The position numbers and the translations under genes were made by a program. A stretch of 39,279 nucleotides of DNA from NCBI GenBank assembly GCA_025965615.1, contig JAOPWP010000127.1, positions 1 to 39,279 of the forward strand, read 5' to 3'. Each line of letters opens with the position of its first letter. The first letter of the stretch is position 1. The DNA comes from Frankiales bacterium. GTDB taxonomy: Bacteria; Actinomycetota; Actinomycetes; Mycobacteriales; SCTD01. Positions 11,438 through 20,484 of the stretch are shown here, piece by piece. Below the pieces are notes generated by a model that worked only from the letters and a program-made list of their open reading frames with translations, searched no databases and had not been told where the DNA came from.

Positions 11438-12361
11438 ATGGGCCGCTACATCGCCCGACGACTGCTGCTCACGATCCCGGTCCTGCTCGGGTCGACGTTC
11501 CTGATCTTCGCCATGGTCTACGCGCTGCCCGGTGACCCGATTGCGGCTCTGGTCGGCGACCGGCGGATCTCGCCGTCCGTCGTCGCGGAGCTCAAGGACC
11601 GCTACAACCTCAACGACCCCCTCCACGTCCAGTACGCCAAGTACCTGGGTGGTCTCGTCCAGGGCGACCTGGGCACCGACTTCTCCGGCCGGTCCGTCGC
11701 CGGGACCGTGAAGGAGCGGTTCCCCGTCACGCTGAAGCTCGCGATCGTCGCGATCGTCTTCGAGGCGGTCATCGGCCTGATCGCGGGCATCCTGTCGGGC
11801 ATCCGCAAGGGTTCGTTCTTCGACAACCTGGTCCTCGTCAGCACGATCTTCGTCGTGTCGATCCCGGTGTTCGTGCTCGGCTTCCTGGCCCAGCTCTCCC
11901 TGGGCCTCAAGCTCGGGCTCTTCCCGATCTCGGGCATCTCCGAGGGCTGGTACAGCTACCTGCTCCCGGGCTTCGTCCTCGCCACCCTGTCGATCGCCTA
12001 CGTCGCGCGGCTGACCCGCACCTCGCTGGTCGAGAACCTGCGCAATGACTACGTGCGGACCGCGAAGGCCAAGGGCCTTCCGCCGCGTACCGTCATCGGC
12101 AAGCACACGATGCGCAACAGCCTCATCCCGGTCGTCACCTTCCTCGGCGCCGACTTCGGGGCCCTGCTGTCCGGAGCCATCGTCACTGAGGGCATCTTCA
12201 ACCTGCCCGGCCTCGGGCGCACCGTCTACCAGGCGGTGCTGAGCGGGGAGGGCGCCGTGACGGTCGGCATCGTGACGCTGTTCATCTTCATCTACATCTT
12301 CTTCAACCTCGTGGTGGACGTCCTGTACGCCGCCCTGGACCCCCGGATCCGCTATGAGTAG
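11438..12361 (+). CDS. oppB: Peptide ABC transporter permease (OppB/DppB family)
   Basis: MGRYIARRLLLTIPVLLGSTFLIFAMVYALPGDP...ARLTRTSLVENLRNDYVRTAKAKGLPPRTVIGKH. Confidence 0.94.
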   Translation: MGRYIARRLLLTIPVLLGSTFLIFAMVYALPGDPIAALVGDRRISPSVVAELKDRYNLNDPLHVQYAKYLGGLVQGDLGTDFSGRSVAGTVKERFPVTLKLAIVAIVFEAVIGLIAGILSGIRKGSFFDNLVLVSTIFVVSIPVFVLGFLAQLSLGLKLGLFPISGISEGWYSYLLPGFVLATLSIAYVARLTRTSLVENLRNDYVRTAKAKGLPPRTVIGKHTMRNSLIPVVTFLGADFGALLSGAIVTEGIFNLPGLGRTVYQAVLSGEGAVTVGIVTLFIFIYIFFNLVVDVLYAALDPRIRYE

Positions 12362-13352
12362 GACACCACCGCTCGACAGCGACGCCGCCGACGCTCCCGA
12401 CCTGCAGGGCCCGGCGCTCCAGCCGACCGAGGGGGGCGTCGAGCAGGCGCAGAACGCCAAGACCGAGGACGCCCTCGTCGCGGCCTCCGGCGGATCGGTC
12501 CGGCAAGCCAGCCTGTGGTCCGATGCCTGGCGGTCGCTCCGCCGCAACCCGGTCTTCGTGGCGGCGGGGGTCCTGCTCCTGGTCCTCAGCGTGATGGCGC
12601 TGTTCCCCGGCCTGTTCACCAACACCGATCCGCTGACCTGCGACCTGAAGAACAGCCGGCTCGGGCCGGGCAGCAACGGCGCCTGGTTCGGCTACGACCT
12701 GCAGGGCTGCGACTACTACTCCAACATCATCTACGGCGCCCGCGTCTCCATGGCGATCGGCCTGCTCGTCGTCGGCGGCAGCCTGGTGATCGGCATCTTC
12801 CTGGGTTCGCTCGCCGGTTTCTACGGCGGCTGGTTCGACTCCCTGATGTCGAGGATCACCGACATCTTCTTCGGGCTGCCGCTGATCCTCGGCGCGATCA
12901 TCCTGCTCAACGCCTTCACCGGCAGCCGTGGCCTCCTGCAGGTCTCGGTCGCCCTGATCGCGTTCGGCTGGATGACGATCCTGCGGCTGCTCCGCAGCAG
13001 CGTGATCTCGGTCAAGCAGGCCGACTACGTGCAGGCGGCCCGGGCGCTCGGCGCCAACGACTGGCGCATCATCACCACCCACATCCTGCCCAACGCCATC
13101 GCGCCGGTCCTCGTCTACGCGACCATCGCGATCGGCGGGATCATCGCGACGGAGGCGACCCTGTCCTTCCTCGGGATCGGGTTGCAGAAGCCGTCGATCA
13201 GCTGGGGGCTCCAGATCAACGAGGCGCGGGCCTTCATCCGCACCTCGCCCTACCTGATGCTCATCCCGAGCGCGTTCCTGTCGGTCACCGTCCTGTGCTT
13301 CATCATGCTCGGCGACGCCCTGCGCGACGCCCTCGACCCGAAGCTGCGCTGA
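12354..13352 (+). CDS. oppC: Peptide ABC transporter permease (OppC/DppC family)
   Basis: SLRRNPVFVAAGVLLLVLSVMALFPGLF...VKQADYVQAARALGANDWRIITTHILPN. Overlaps the oppB stop. Confidence 0.94.
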   Translation: MSRTPPLDSDAADAPDLQGPALQPTEGGVEQAQNAKTEDALVAASGGSVRQASLWSDAWRSLRRNPVFVAAGVLLLVLSVMALFPGLFTNTDPLTCDLKNSRLGPGSNGAWFGYDLQGCDYYSNIIYGARVSMAIGLLVVGGSLVIGIFLGSLAGFYGGWFDSLMSRITDIFFGLPLILGAIILLNAFTGSRGLLQVSVALIAFGWMTILRLLRSSVISVKQADYVQAARALGANDWRIITTHILPNAIAPVLVYATIAIGGIIATEATLSFLGIGLQKPSISWGLQINEARAFIRTSPYLMLIPSAFLSVTVLCFIMLGDALRDALDPKLR

Positions 13353-13353
13353 C

Positions 13354-14379
13354 ATGACCGTGACTGCCCCGTCCGACTCCCTCCACCCGACCGTCCCGGG
13401 GGCGCACCTGCTGGAGGTCGAGGACCTCTCGGTGGAGTTCCGCACCGAGTACGGCACGGTCCGGGCGGTGAACGAGCTGAGCTACCACCTCGACCGCGGC
13501 GAGACCCTCGCCATCCTGGGCGAGTCCGGATCGGGCAAGAGCGTCAGCGCGCAGGCGATCATGGGGATCATCGACACCCCGCCCGGCTTCATCACCTCGG
13601 GTGAGATCCGCTACCAGGGGCGCGACATCCTCCAGATGCCCAAGGAGGAGCAGCGGGCGATGCGGGGGGCGGAGATCGCGATCGTCTTCCAGGACGCCCT
13701 GTCGGCCCTGAACCCGGTCTTCACCGTCGGCGCCCAGATCGCCGAGATGTTCCGCGTCCACCGCGGGACGTCCAAGAAGGAGGCCATGGTCCACGCGGGC
13801 GAGCTGATGGACAAGGTGCGCATCCCGAGCGCCAAGGACCGGCTCAAGGACTACCCGCACCAGTTCTCCGGAGGCATGCGGCAGCGCGTGATGATGGCGA
13901 TGGCCCTGGCCCTCGACCCGAAGATCCTCATCGCCGACGAGCCGACCACCGCCCTCGACGTGACGGTGCAGGCCCAGATCATGGACCTGCTGCTCGAGCT
14001 GCAGGCCGACAACGGCATGGGGCTCATCCTGATCACCCACGACCTCGGCGTCGTCGGCGAGGTGGCCGACCGGGTCGCCGTCATGTACGCCGGTCGCATC
14101 GTCGAGACCGGTGGCATCAACGAGGTGTTCGGCAACCCCGGGCACCCCTACACGGTGGGCCTGATGAACTCCGTGCCCCGGGTCGACCAGCGCGGGATGC
14201 GCCTGTCCCCGATCGTCGGAGCGCCGCCCAACCTCGCCGACATCCCGCCCGGGTGCTCGTTCCACCCGCGCTGCCCACGCGCCGAGGTCCGCTGCCGGGA
14301 GGAGCGACCGCTGCTGCGGGAGGTCGTCCTGGGCCGCCGCTCCGCCTGCCACTTCGCCGAGGAGGTCCTCGATGTCTGA
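13354..14379 (+). CDS. oppD: Peptide ABC transporter ATP-binding protein (OppD family)
   Basis: Walker A GESGSGKS, signature [39 protein letters not shown], OppD/F C-terminal Cys region ([17 protein letters not shown]). Confidence 0.95.
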   Translation: MTVTAPSDSLHPTVPGAHLLEVEDLSVEFRTEYGTVRAVNELSYHLDRGETLAILGESGSGKSVSAQAIMGIIDTPPGFITSGEIRYQGRDILQMPKEEQRAMRGAEIAIVFQDALSALNPVFTVGAQIAEMFRVHRGTSKKEAMVHAGELMDKVRIPSAKDRLKDYPHQFSGGMRQRVMMAMALALDPKILIADEPTTALDVTVQAQIMDLLLELQADNGMGLILITHDLGVVGEVADRVAVMYAGRIVETGGINEVFGNPGHPYTVGLMNSVPRVDQRGMRLSPIVGAPPNLADIPPGCSFHPRCPRAEVRCREERPLLREVVLGRRSACHFAEEVLDV

Positions 14380-15526
14380 CGCCCTCGCGCCGGCGATCGG
14401 GCGCCCGGATGCCGTCCCGGGGGAGCCGCTCCTGCGGGTGTCCGGACTGGTCAAGCACTTCCCGATCAAGCTCGGGGTCGTCCGGCAGAAGGTCGTCGGT
14501 CAGGTCCGTGCCGTCGACGGGGTCGACCTGGTGCTGAACCGGGGTGAGACCGTCGGGCTGGTAGGGGAGTCGGGGTGCGGCAAGAGCACCGTCACCAAGG
14601 TGCTCATGGCGCTCGAGAAGCCGACCGCCGGCAAGGTCTACTACGAGGGTCGCGACGTCTTCGCGATGGGCTCCAAGGAGCTCCGCGAGCTGCGGCGCAA
14701 GATCCAGATCATCTTCCAGGACCCCTACACCTCGTTGAACCCCCGCATGACCGTCGGCGACATCGTCGGGGAGCCGTGGCAGATCCACCCCGAGGTGCTC
14801 CCGAAGTCGGGGCGCTCCGGGGCGGTGAAGGACCTGCTGGCCCGGGTGGGGCTCAACCCGGACTTCACCAACCGCTACCCGCACCAGTTCTCCGGGGGGC
14901 AGCGCCAGCGCATCGGCATCGCCCGGGCCCTGGCTCTGAACCCTGACGTGATCGTCTGCGACGAGCCCGTCTCGGCGCTCGACGTCTCCGTGCAGGCGCA
15001 GGTGATCAACCTGCTCGAGGACCTGCAGACGGAGTTCGGGCTCTCCTACCTGTTCATCGCCCACGACCTGTCCGTCGTCCGGCACCTGTCCGACCACGTC
15101 AACGTGATGTATCTCGGGCGGATCATCGAGACGGGCACCAACGACCAGATCTACAAGGAGCCGGCGCACCCGTACACGCAGGCCCTGCTCTCGGCGGTGC
15201 CCCAGCACGACCCGGCGGCCCGCGGCACCAAGAAGCGCATCGTCCTGACCGGCGACCTGCCCTCGCCGGCGGACCCGCCCTCGGGCTGCCACTTCCGCAC
15301 CCGCTGCTGGAAGGCCCAGGACATCTGCGCCGTGGAGTACCCGGCTCTGATCGACCGCGGGCAGGGCCACCCCTCGTCGTGCCACTTCGCCGAGGTGCTC
15401 GAGGTGGTCAGGACCGTGGAGGTGGCGCCGGTCGTCGTGCCGGCACCGCCCCCTGGCGCCGACGCGCTGCACGACGGCGACGACGAGCTGCCGGCGAACC
15501 CCTCGCCGGCCACCCCCACCACGTAG
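14372..15526 (+). CDS. oppF: Peptide ABC transporter ATP-binding protein (OppF family)
   Basis: Walker [50 protein letters not shown]-terminal [18 protein letters not shown]. Confidence 0.95.
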   Translation: MSDALAPAIGRPDAVPGEPLLRVSGLVKHFPIKLGVVRQKVVGQVRAVDGVDLVLNRGETVGLVGESGCGKSTVTKVLMALEKPTAGKVYYEGRDVFAMGSKELRELRRKIQIIFQDPYTSLNPRMTVGDIVGEPWQIHPEVLPKSGRSGAVKDLLARVGLNPDFTNRYPHQFSGGQRQRIGIARALALNPDVIVCDEPVSALDVSVQAQVINLLEDLQTEFGLSYLFIAHDLSVVRHLSDHVNVMYLGRIIETGTNDQIYKEPAHPYTQALLSAVPQHDPAARGTKKRIVLTGDLPSPADPPSGCHFRTRCWKAQDICAVEYPALIDRGQGHPSSCHFAEVLEVVRTVEVAPVVVPAPPPGADALHDGDDELPANPSPATPTT

Positions 15527-15529
15527 ACT
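15524..15529 (+). promoter_or_regulatory. Putative -10 hexamer TAGACT for secG, overlapping the oppF stop codon
   Basis: TAGACT; its TAG is the oppF stop. The 12-mer CGTAGACTGGCG (15522-15533) recurs exactly at 39115-39126, also in a putative promoter. Confidence 0.45.
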
Positions 15530-15581
15530 GGCGCCACTTCCGGCACCTGTCGCAGGTCGCCCCCTCCCGTTCGGAGCTCCC

Positions 15582-15836
15582 ATGGTCCTCGCGCTGTCGA
15601 TCGTCCTGACGATCACCAGCATCGGCATGATCGTCCTGGTGCTCCTCCACCGGGGCAAGGGTGGCGGGCTGTCCAACCTGTTCGGCGGCGGTGTCTCCTC
15701 CTCGCTCGGCGGGAGCGCCGTCGTGGAGAAGAACCTCGACCGCCTGACCATCGTGTGCGGCCTGGTCTGGGCCGTCTGCATCATCGCCCTCGGCCTGCTC
15801 CTCAAGCCCACGGCGCCGACGATCCCGCTCGGCTAG
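15582..15836 (+). CDS. secG: Preprotein translocase subunit SecG
   Basis: 84 aa, two TM segments; LVLLHRGKGGGLSNLFGGGVSSSLGGSAVVEKNLDRLT. Confidence 0.95.
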   Translation: MVLALSIVLTITSIGMIVLVLLHRGKGGGLSNLFGGGVSSSLGGSAVVEKNLDRLTIVCGLVWAVCIIALGLLLKPTAPTIPLG

Positions 15837-15949
15837 ACCCGGTCGGCCGCTGGAAGGCCAGCGCGCAGCAAGGCACACTCGACACGCACGCACGCACGTG
15901 GGACGTCCGCTGACCCTCGGCCTCCCGACGACACGAACGAGGAGCACCT

Positions 15950-16285
15950 GTGGCAGGCGGCAACGCGATCCGTGGCAGCCGAGTCGGCGCCGGACCGATG
16001 GGCGAAGCCGAGCGGGGGGAGTCGGCTCCGCGCCGCCGGATCGCCTTCTTCTGCGCGAACGCCCACGAGACCCAGCCGTCCTTCGCGGACGACGCGGCGA
16101 TCCCGGAGACCTGGGACTGCCCGCGCTGCGGCTTTCCCGCCGGCCAGGACAAGGCCAACCCGCCGGCGCAGAGCAAGGTGGAGCCCTACAAGACGCACCT
16201 CGCCTACGTGCGCGAGCGGCGCAACGCCGAGGACGGCGAGGCGATCCTGGCCGAGGCCCTGGCCAAGTTGCGCGCCAGCAAGTAG
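15950..16285 (+). CDS. rbpA: RNA polymerase-binding protein RbpA
   Basis: MAGGNAIRGSRVGAGPMGEAERGESAPRRRIAFFCANAHETQPSFADDAAIPETWDCPRCGFPAG...PYKTHLAYVRERR. Confidence 0.97.
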   Translation: MAGGNAIRGSRVGAGPMGEAERGESAPRRRIAFFCANAHETQPSFADDAAIPETWDCPRCGFPAGQDKANPPAQSKVEPYKTHLAYVRERRNAEDGEAILAEALAKLRASK

Positions 16286-16290
16286 CGCGG

Positions 16291-16317
16291 GCGCGACCTC
16301 CCGCCAGAGGTCCGCGG
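16291..16317 (+). terminator. Possible hairpin terminator after rbpA (no U-tract)
   Basis: CGCG-ACCTC-ccgcca-GAGGT-(c)-CGCG stem immediately after the stop codon. Confidence 0.4.
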
Positions 16318-16558
16318 GGCGCCGTGCTCCTCGTCCCGCAGGCACGTCCTTTCCGAGGCTGTCCCGGTGCTGGCCGCCCGCGAGCGGACCGCCCAGCACC
16401 CTGTGGTGCGCAGTCGCTCAGGCCACGACGGCCCCGTCGGTGATCGGCCGAAGACCTCTCGGGCGAGGGTCCGGTCCGCGGCCTCGATGAGGGATGCTCG
16501 CTGCAGTCGTCCCGGTCCGGTCTGGTGATCGCGCCGCGCGTCCAGGGGAGGCATCGAC

Positions 16559-17125
16559 ATGAGGCCACTGAGGTACTCGATCAACACCACCCTCGACGGC
16601 TGCTGCCACCACGAGGCAGGGCTGCCCCCGGACGAGGAGTCGATGGGCTACTGGACGGCTCAGCTGGAACGGGCCGACGCCCTGCTCCTGGGCCGGGTGA
16701 CCTACCAGATGATGGAGTCGGCCTGGCGGCAGCCGGTCACGGGCACGTGGCCCGAGTGGATGGGGCAGTGGGAGATCCCCTTCGCCGAGACCATCGACCG
16801 GGTGAGGAAGCACGTCGTGTCCAGCACCCTGAGCGAGGTCGACTGGAACGCCGAGCTGGTGCGGGGCGATGTCGGCCGAGCGGTTCAGCAGCTCAAGCAG
16901 GAGCCAGGCGAGGGCCTGTGGGTGGGTGGCGTGACGCTCCCGCTCGCCCTGGCAGACCTCGGACTGATCGACGAGTACGAGTTCCTCGTGCAACCGGTCC
17001 TTGCCGGACACGGTCCGACGTTGCTGGCTGGTCTGCGCGAGCGCATCGAGCTCGAGCTCGTGGATCGCCACGAGTTCCGGTCGGGGGCGTTCGCCCTGCG
17101 ATTCCGGCCACGCGTGCTGCCCTGA
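16559..17125 (+). CDS. Dihydrofolate reductase / RibD C-terminal-domain family protein
   Basis: MRPLRYSINTTLDGCCHHEAG...ADALLLGRVTYQMMESAW...GLWVGGVTLPLALADLGLIDEYEFLVQPVLAGHGPTLL. Confidence 0.88.
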   Translation: MRPLRYSINTTLDGCCHHEAGLPPDEESMGYWTAQLERADALLLGRVTYQMMESAWRQPVTGTWPEWMGQWEIPFAETIDRVRKHVVSSTLSEVDWNAELVRGDVGRAVQQLKQEPGEGLWVGGVTLPLALADLGLIDEYEFLVQPVLAGHGPTLLAGLRERIELELVDRHEFRSGAFALRFRPRVLP

Positions 17126-17195
17126 AGTGAGTCGTCCTGTCACGCCGGCCGCTGGAACCCGGGGCGAGCACCGCCGGGTAGCACCCCCGGACGGT

Positions 17196-17963
17196 TCAGC
17201 GGCGCCGAAGCTCCCGCGGCAGAGCTGACGCTGCGGCCTCGTCGAGCAGCCACAGGGTCTCGCTGGTGCCGGCCACCCCAGCGGCAGGCACCTGGACCCT
17301 CCCGGCCCCGGACAGCGCCATCGCCACCATGGAAGCCTTCTCGGCGCCCGCGACGACGAACCAGACCTCCCGGGCCGCGCCGAGGGCGGAGAACCCGAGA
17401 GTCACCCGACGAGGCGGGGGCTTCGGGCAGCCGGAGACGCCGACGACCGGCCGTTCGTCGTGGGCCGCAGGCGACTCCGGGAAGATCGAGGCCGTGTGGC
17501 CCTCCGCCCCCATGCCGAGCAGCAGGACGTCGAACGGCGGCAGGTCGTGGTCCGGTGGCGCGGCCGCGGCGAGCTCCGCGGCGTAGGCGTCCGCGGCGTG
17601 CTCCGGGGAGTCGCCGACGACCCCTGGGCCGGCGATCGGGTGGACCCGGGCAGGGTCGAGGTCGAGGCTGTCGAGCAGGGCCTCGCGGGCCTGGGTCTCG
17701 TTGCGGTCCGGGTGGCCGGCCGGCAGGAACCGCTCGTCGCCCCACCACACGTCGACCTGCTGCCAGTCGATGGCGGCCCGGGCGGCCGAGCCCGCGGCCG
17801 CCGCCAGCGCGGCGATGCCGACACCACCGCCGGTGAGGACGACCGAGGCGGACCCGCGGAGCGACTGGCAGTCGACGAGCCGGGCGAGCAGGCGAGCGGC
17901 CACCGCCTCGGCCAGGACGTCGACATCGCGGTGCACGACCACGGTGCGGTCCCGGGTGGTCAT
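17196..17963 (-). CDS. pgl: 6-phosphogluconolactonase
   Basis: VVLTGGGVGIAALAA...IDWQQVDVWWGDERFLPAGHPDRNETQAREALLD...LLLGMGAEGHTASIFPES. Confidence 0.95.
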   Translation of the reverse strand: MTTRDRTVVVHRDVDVLAEAVAARLLARLVDCQSLRGSASVVLTGGGVGIAALAAAAGSAARAAIDWQQVDVWWGDERFLPAGHPDRNETQAREALLDSLDLDPARVHPIAGPGVVGDSPEHAADAYAAELAAAAPPDHDLPPFDVLLLGMGAEGHTASIFPESPAAHDERPVVGVSGCPKPPPRRVTLGFSALGAAREVWFVVAGAEKASMVAMALSGAGRVQVPAAGVAGTSETLWLLDEAAASALPRELRRR

Positions 17964-18955
17964 CAGCTGACCGTGAGGGCCGGGTCGGGGTCGGAGGACT
18001 CGGTCGGGTCGTGCCAGACGTGGTTGCGGGTCGACGGGCGCCCGGCGAGGTCGCCCGACCCCGTGGCCCGGGCCAGCGCCGCGGCGTAGGTCTCGTCGGC
18101 GTCCAGGCGGCGCAGCTCCTCTGCCAGCAGGTCACCCAGCTCCCGGGGCTCGAGCGGCATCACCCGGTCGGGCTGGCCGTCGCCGGTGAGCAGCGCGGTG
18201 TCGCGCCCCTGCCGGGCGATCTTCAGGCCACCCTCCTCGAGTGTGACCTCGACCGCGTCGATGCCCGGCCCGGGGCTGTCGACGGGGGAGACCTCGACGT
18301 CGAGCCGAGCGGCCAGCCACCCCGCGACGAGGTCCCGGGTGGGGTCGCCGGCGGCGCCGGTCACCACGACGGACGTCGCTGCCGTCTCGGCCCGGTCGAA
18401 GGCGGCGGCGCACAGCCCGCGCCACGCCGTCGCCCGCGCCCAGCTGAGGTCGGTGTCACCGGGGGAGTAGTCGGCGGCCCGCTGCCGCAGGGCGGCGAGC
18501 GGGTCGGGGGCGAGCGTGCAGTCGGTGACCCGCCGGTCGGCCAGGACGCCGAGCGGGTCGTGCGCGATCAGGTGCGGTGGCTCGCCGAACCACCAGGTGA
18601 CGACGGGTGCGTCGGGGGCCAGCAGCGGCAGGACCACCGACTCGGCGTGCAGGGCGAGCCGGCCGTACATGCGCAGGATCACGGCCTCGCCGGGTCCGAG
18701 CCGCCCTCCGATGAGCACCTCGGCGTCCAGGCGTGACTCAGGTGCGTCGGGCCGCCGTCGTACGACCAGCAGGAGCCGGCACGGGTGCTCGGCAGCGGCT
18801 CGGGTGGCGGCCTGCTCGGCCTCCTCGACCCGGCCCTCCTCCACGACCACCACGAGGGTGAGCGCGAGCCCCGACGACACCGAGCCGTGCGCCCGGCGCT
18901 CGGCTGCGAGCGCCTTGACGACCGCGGTCCCGGTGGTGTCCCAGAGGGTCGTCAC
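17963..18955 (-). CDS. opcA: Glucose-6-phosphate dehydrogenase assembly protein OpcA
   Basis: Overlaps zwf; DAPVVTWWFGEPPHLIAHDPLGVLADRRVTDC...DLSWARATAWRGLCAAAFD. Confidence 0.94.
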   Translation of the reverse strand: MTTLWDTTGTAVVKALAAERRAHGSVSSGLALTLVVVVEEGRVEEAEQAATRAAAEHPCRLLLVVRRRPDAPESRLDAEVLIGGRLGPGEAVILRMYGRLALHAESVVLPLLAPDAPVVTWWFGEPPHLIAHDPLGVLADRRVTDCTLAPDPLAALRQRAADYSPGDTDLSWARATAWRGLCAAAFDRAETAATSVVVTGAAGDPTRDLVAGWLAARLDVEVSPVDSPGPGIDAVEVTLEEGGLKIARQGRDTALLTGDGQPDRVMPLEPRELGDLLAEELRRLDADETYAAALARATGSGDLAGRPSTRNHVWHDPTESSDPDPALTVS

Positions 18956-20484
18956 GGTCGCCGCCAGGTGCGTCCGTCACGGGCCAGCATGGCGTCGGCG
19001 CCCCTGGGTCCCCACTCGCCGGCCCGGTAGAGCTCGGGCTCCCCGCCCTCGGCCCAGAACTGCTCGATCGGGTCGATGACCCGCCAGCTCTGCTCGACCT
19101 CCTCGTTGCGCGGGAACAGGGACGCGTCGCCCAGCAGCACGTCGAGCAGCAGGCGCTCGTAGGCCTCCGGGGAGGCCTCGGTGAACGCCTCGCCGTACTG
19201 GAAGTCCATGGCGACGTCACGGACCTCCATCGTGGTGCCGGGCACCTTGGAGCCGAAGCGCAGGGTGACGCCCTCGTCGGGCTGCACCCGCACCACCAGC
19301 TGGTTCGCGCCGAGCTCCTCGGTGTCGGTCTTGGAGAACGGCAGGTGGGGGGCCTTGTGGAAGACCACGGCGATCTCCGTGACGCGCCGGGGGAGCCGCT
19401 TGCCGGTGCGCAGGTAGAACGGCACCCCGGCCCACCGTCGGGTCTCGACCTCGAGGCGCACGGCGGCGAAGGTCTCGGTCCGGCTGTCGGGCGCGACGCC
19501 CTCCTCCGCGCGGTAGGCCTGCACCCGTTCGCCGGCCAGCCAGCCCTGGTCGTACTGGCCTCGGACGGCGTGGAGGGCGAGGTCCTTCGGCGGCTTGAGC
19601 GCACCCAGGACCTTGCGTTTCTCGGTGCGCAGGCTCTCGGCGTCGAAGCCGACCGGCTCCTCCATGGCCGTCAGCGCGAGAAGCTGCAGCAGGTGGTTCT
19701 GCAGGACGTCTCGTGCCGCGCCGGTCTCCTCGTAGAACCCGGCCCGACTGCCGATGCCGACGTCCTCGGCCATGGTGATCTGCACCGAGTCGACGTGGTG
19801 GCTGTTCCAGATCGGCTCGAACAGGGTGTTGGCGAAGCGCAGGGCGAGCAGGTTCTGGACGGTCTCCTTGCCCAGGTAGTGGTCGATCCGGAAGACGTCC
19901 TGGGGCGTGAAGACGTCGTCGACCAGGTCGTTCAGCTCGCGCGAGGACGGCAGGTCGTGGCCGAAAGGCTTCTCGACCACCACCCGCCGCCAGCCCGCGT
20001 CGCTGTCGCCGCCGGGGTGGCTGTCGGCCATGCCGGTCCGCTGCATCTGCTTGAGCACCGTCGGGAAGGCAGCCGGGGGGATGGACAGGTAGAACGCGGC
20101 GTTGCCCTGCGTGCCGTGGCTGGCATGCAGATCGGACAGCATCGCGGCGAGGCTGTCGAAGGCCGCGTCGTCGTCGAAGCTGCCGGAGAGGAACTTGATC
20201 GAGTCGGACAGGCGCTGCCAGGTCGACTCGCGGAACTCCGTACGAGCCCCCTTGCGCGCCGCCTCCTTCGCCAGCTCCTCGAACTCGCCGTGCGCCCAGT
20301 CGCGGCGGGCGAAGCCGAGCAGCACGAAGCCCGCGGGGAGCAGTCCGCGGTTGGCGAGGTCGTAGACGGCCGGGATCAGCTTCTTCTTCGCGAGGTCGCC
20401 CGTGACCCCGAAGACCACCAGCGCGCACGGGTCGGGGACGCGGGGGAGCCGCCGGTCGCCGGGGGAGCGAAGCGGGTTGGTCAT
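18952..20484 (-). CDS. zwf: Glucose-6-phosphate 1-dehydrogenase
   Basis: CALVVFGVTGDLAKKKLIPAVYDLANRGLLP...VFRIDHYLGKETVQNLLALRFAN...VPFYLRTGKRLPRRVTEIAVVFH. Start ATG 20484, overlapping the pgi stop. Confidence 0.97.
   Translation of the reverse strand: MTNPLRSPGDRRLPRVPDPCALVVFGVTGDLAKKKLIPAVYDLANRGLLPAGFVLLGFARRDWAHGEFEELAKEAARKGARTEFRESTWQRLSDSIKFLSGSFDDDAAFDSLAAMLSDLHASHGTQGNAAFYLSIPPAAFPTVLKQMQRTGMADSHPGGDSDAGWRRVVVEKPFGHDLPSSRELNDLVDDVFTPQDVFRIDHYLGKETVQNLLALRFANTLFEPIWNSHHVDSVQITMAEDVGIGSRAGFYEETGAARDVLQNHLLQLLALTAMEEPVGFDAESLRTEKRKVLGALKPPKDLALHAVRGQYDQGWLAGERVQAYRAEEGVAPDSRTETFAAVRLEVETRRWAGVPFYLRTGKRLPRRVTEIAVVFHKAPHLPFSKTDTEELGANQLVVRVQPDEGVTLRFGSKVPGTTMEVRDVAMDFQYGEAFTEASPEAYERLLLDVLLGDASLFPRNEEVEQSWRVIDPIEQFWAEGGEPELYRAGEWGPRGADAMLARDGRTWRRP

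Noticed and set aside
8603-12676. 1357-aa minus-strand ORF and similar long antisense ORFs (e.g. 103-1737, 14117-15811, 30674-32809)
   Set aside because: They are antisense to clearly recognised genes (tpiA, opp, uvrC, sufB), and their composition (runs of R, A, G, H, D, V) is typical of stop-poor frames in high-GC DNA.
15881-15900. Short (GCAC)n tandem repeat upstream of rbpA
   Set aside because: Only about four units, compatible with chance in GC-rich DNA and without a recognisable regulatory motif.
17158-17191. Possible terminator hairpin between the DHFR-like gene and pgl (CCGGGG...CCCCGG)
   Set aside because: Only a 6-bp GC stem with a long loop; not distinguishable from background.
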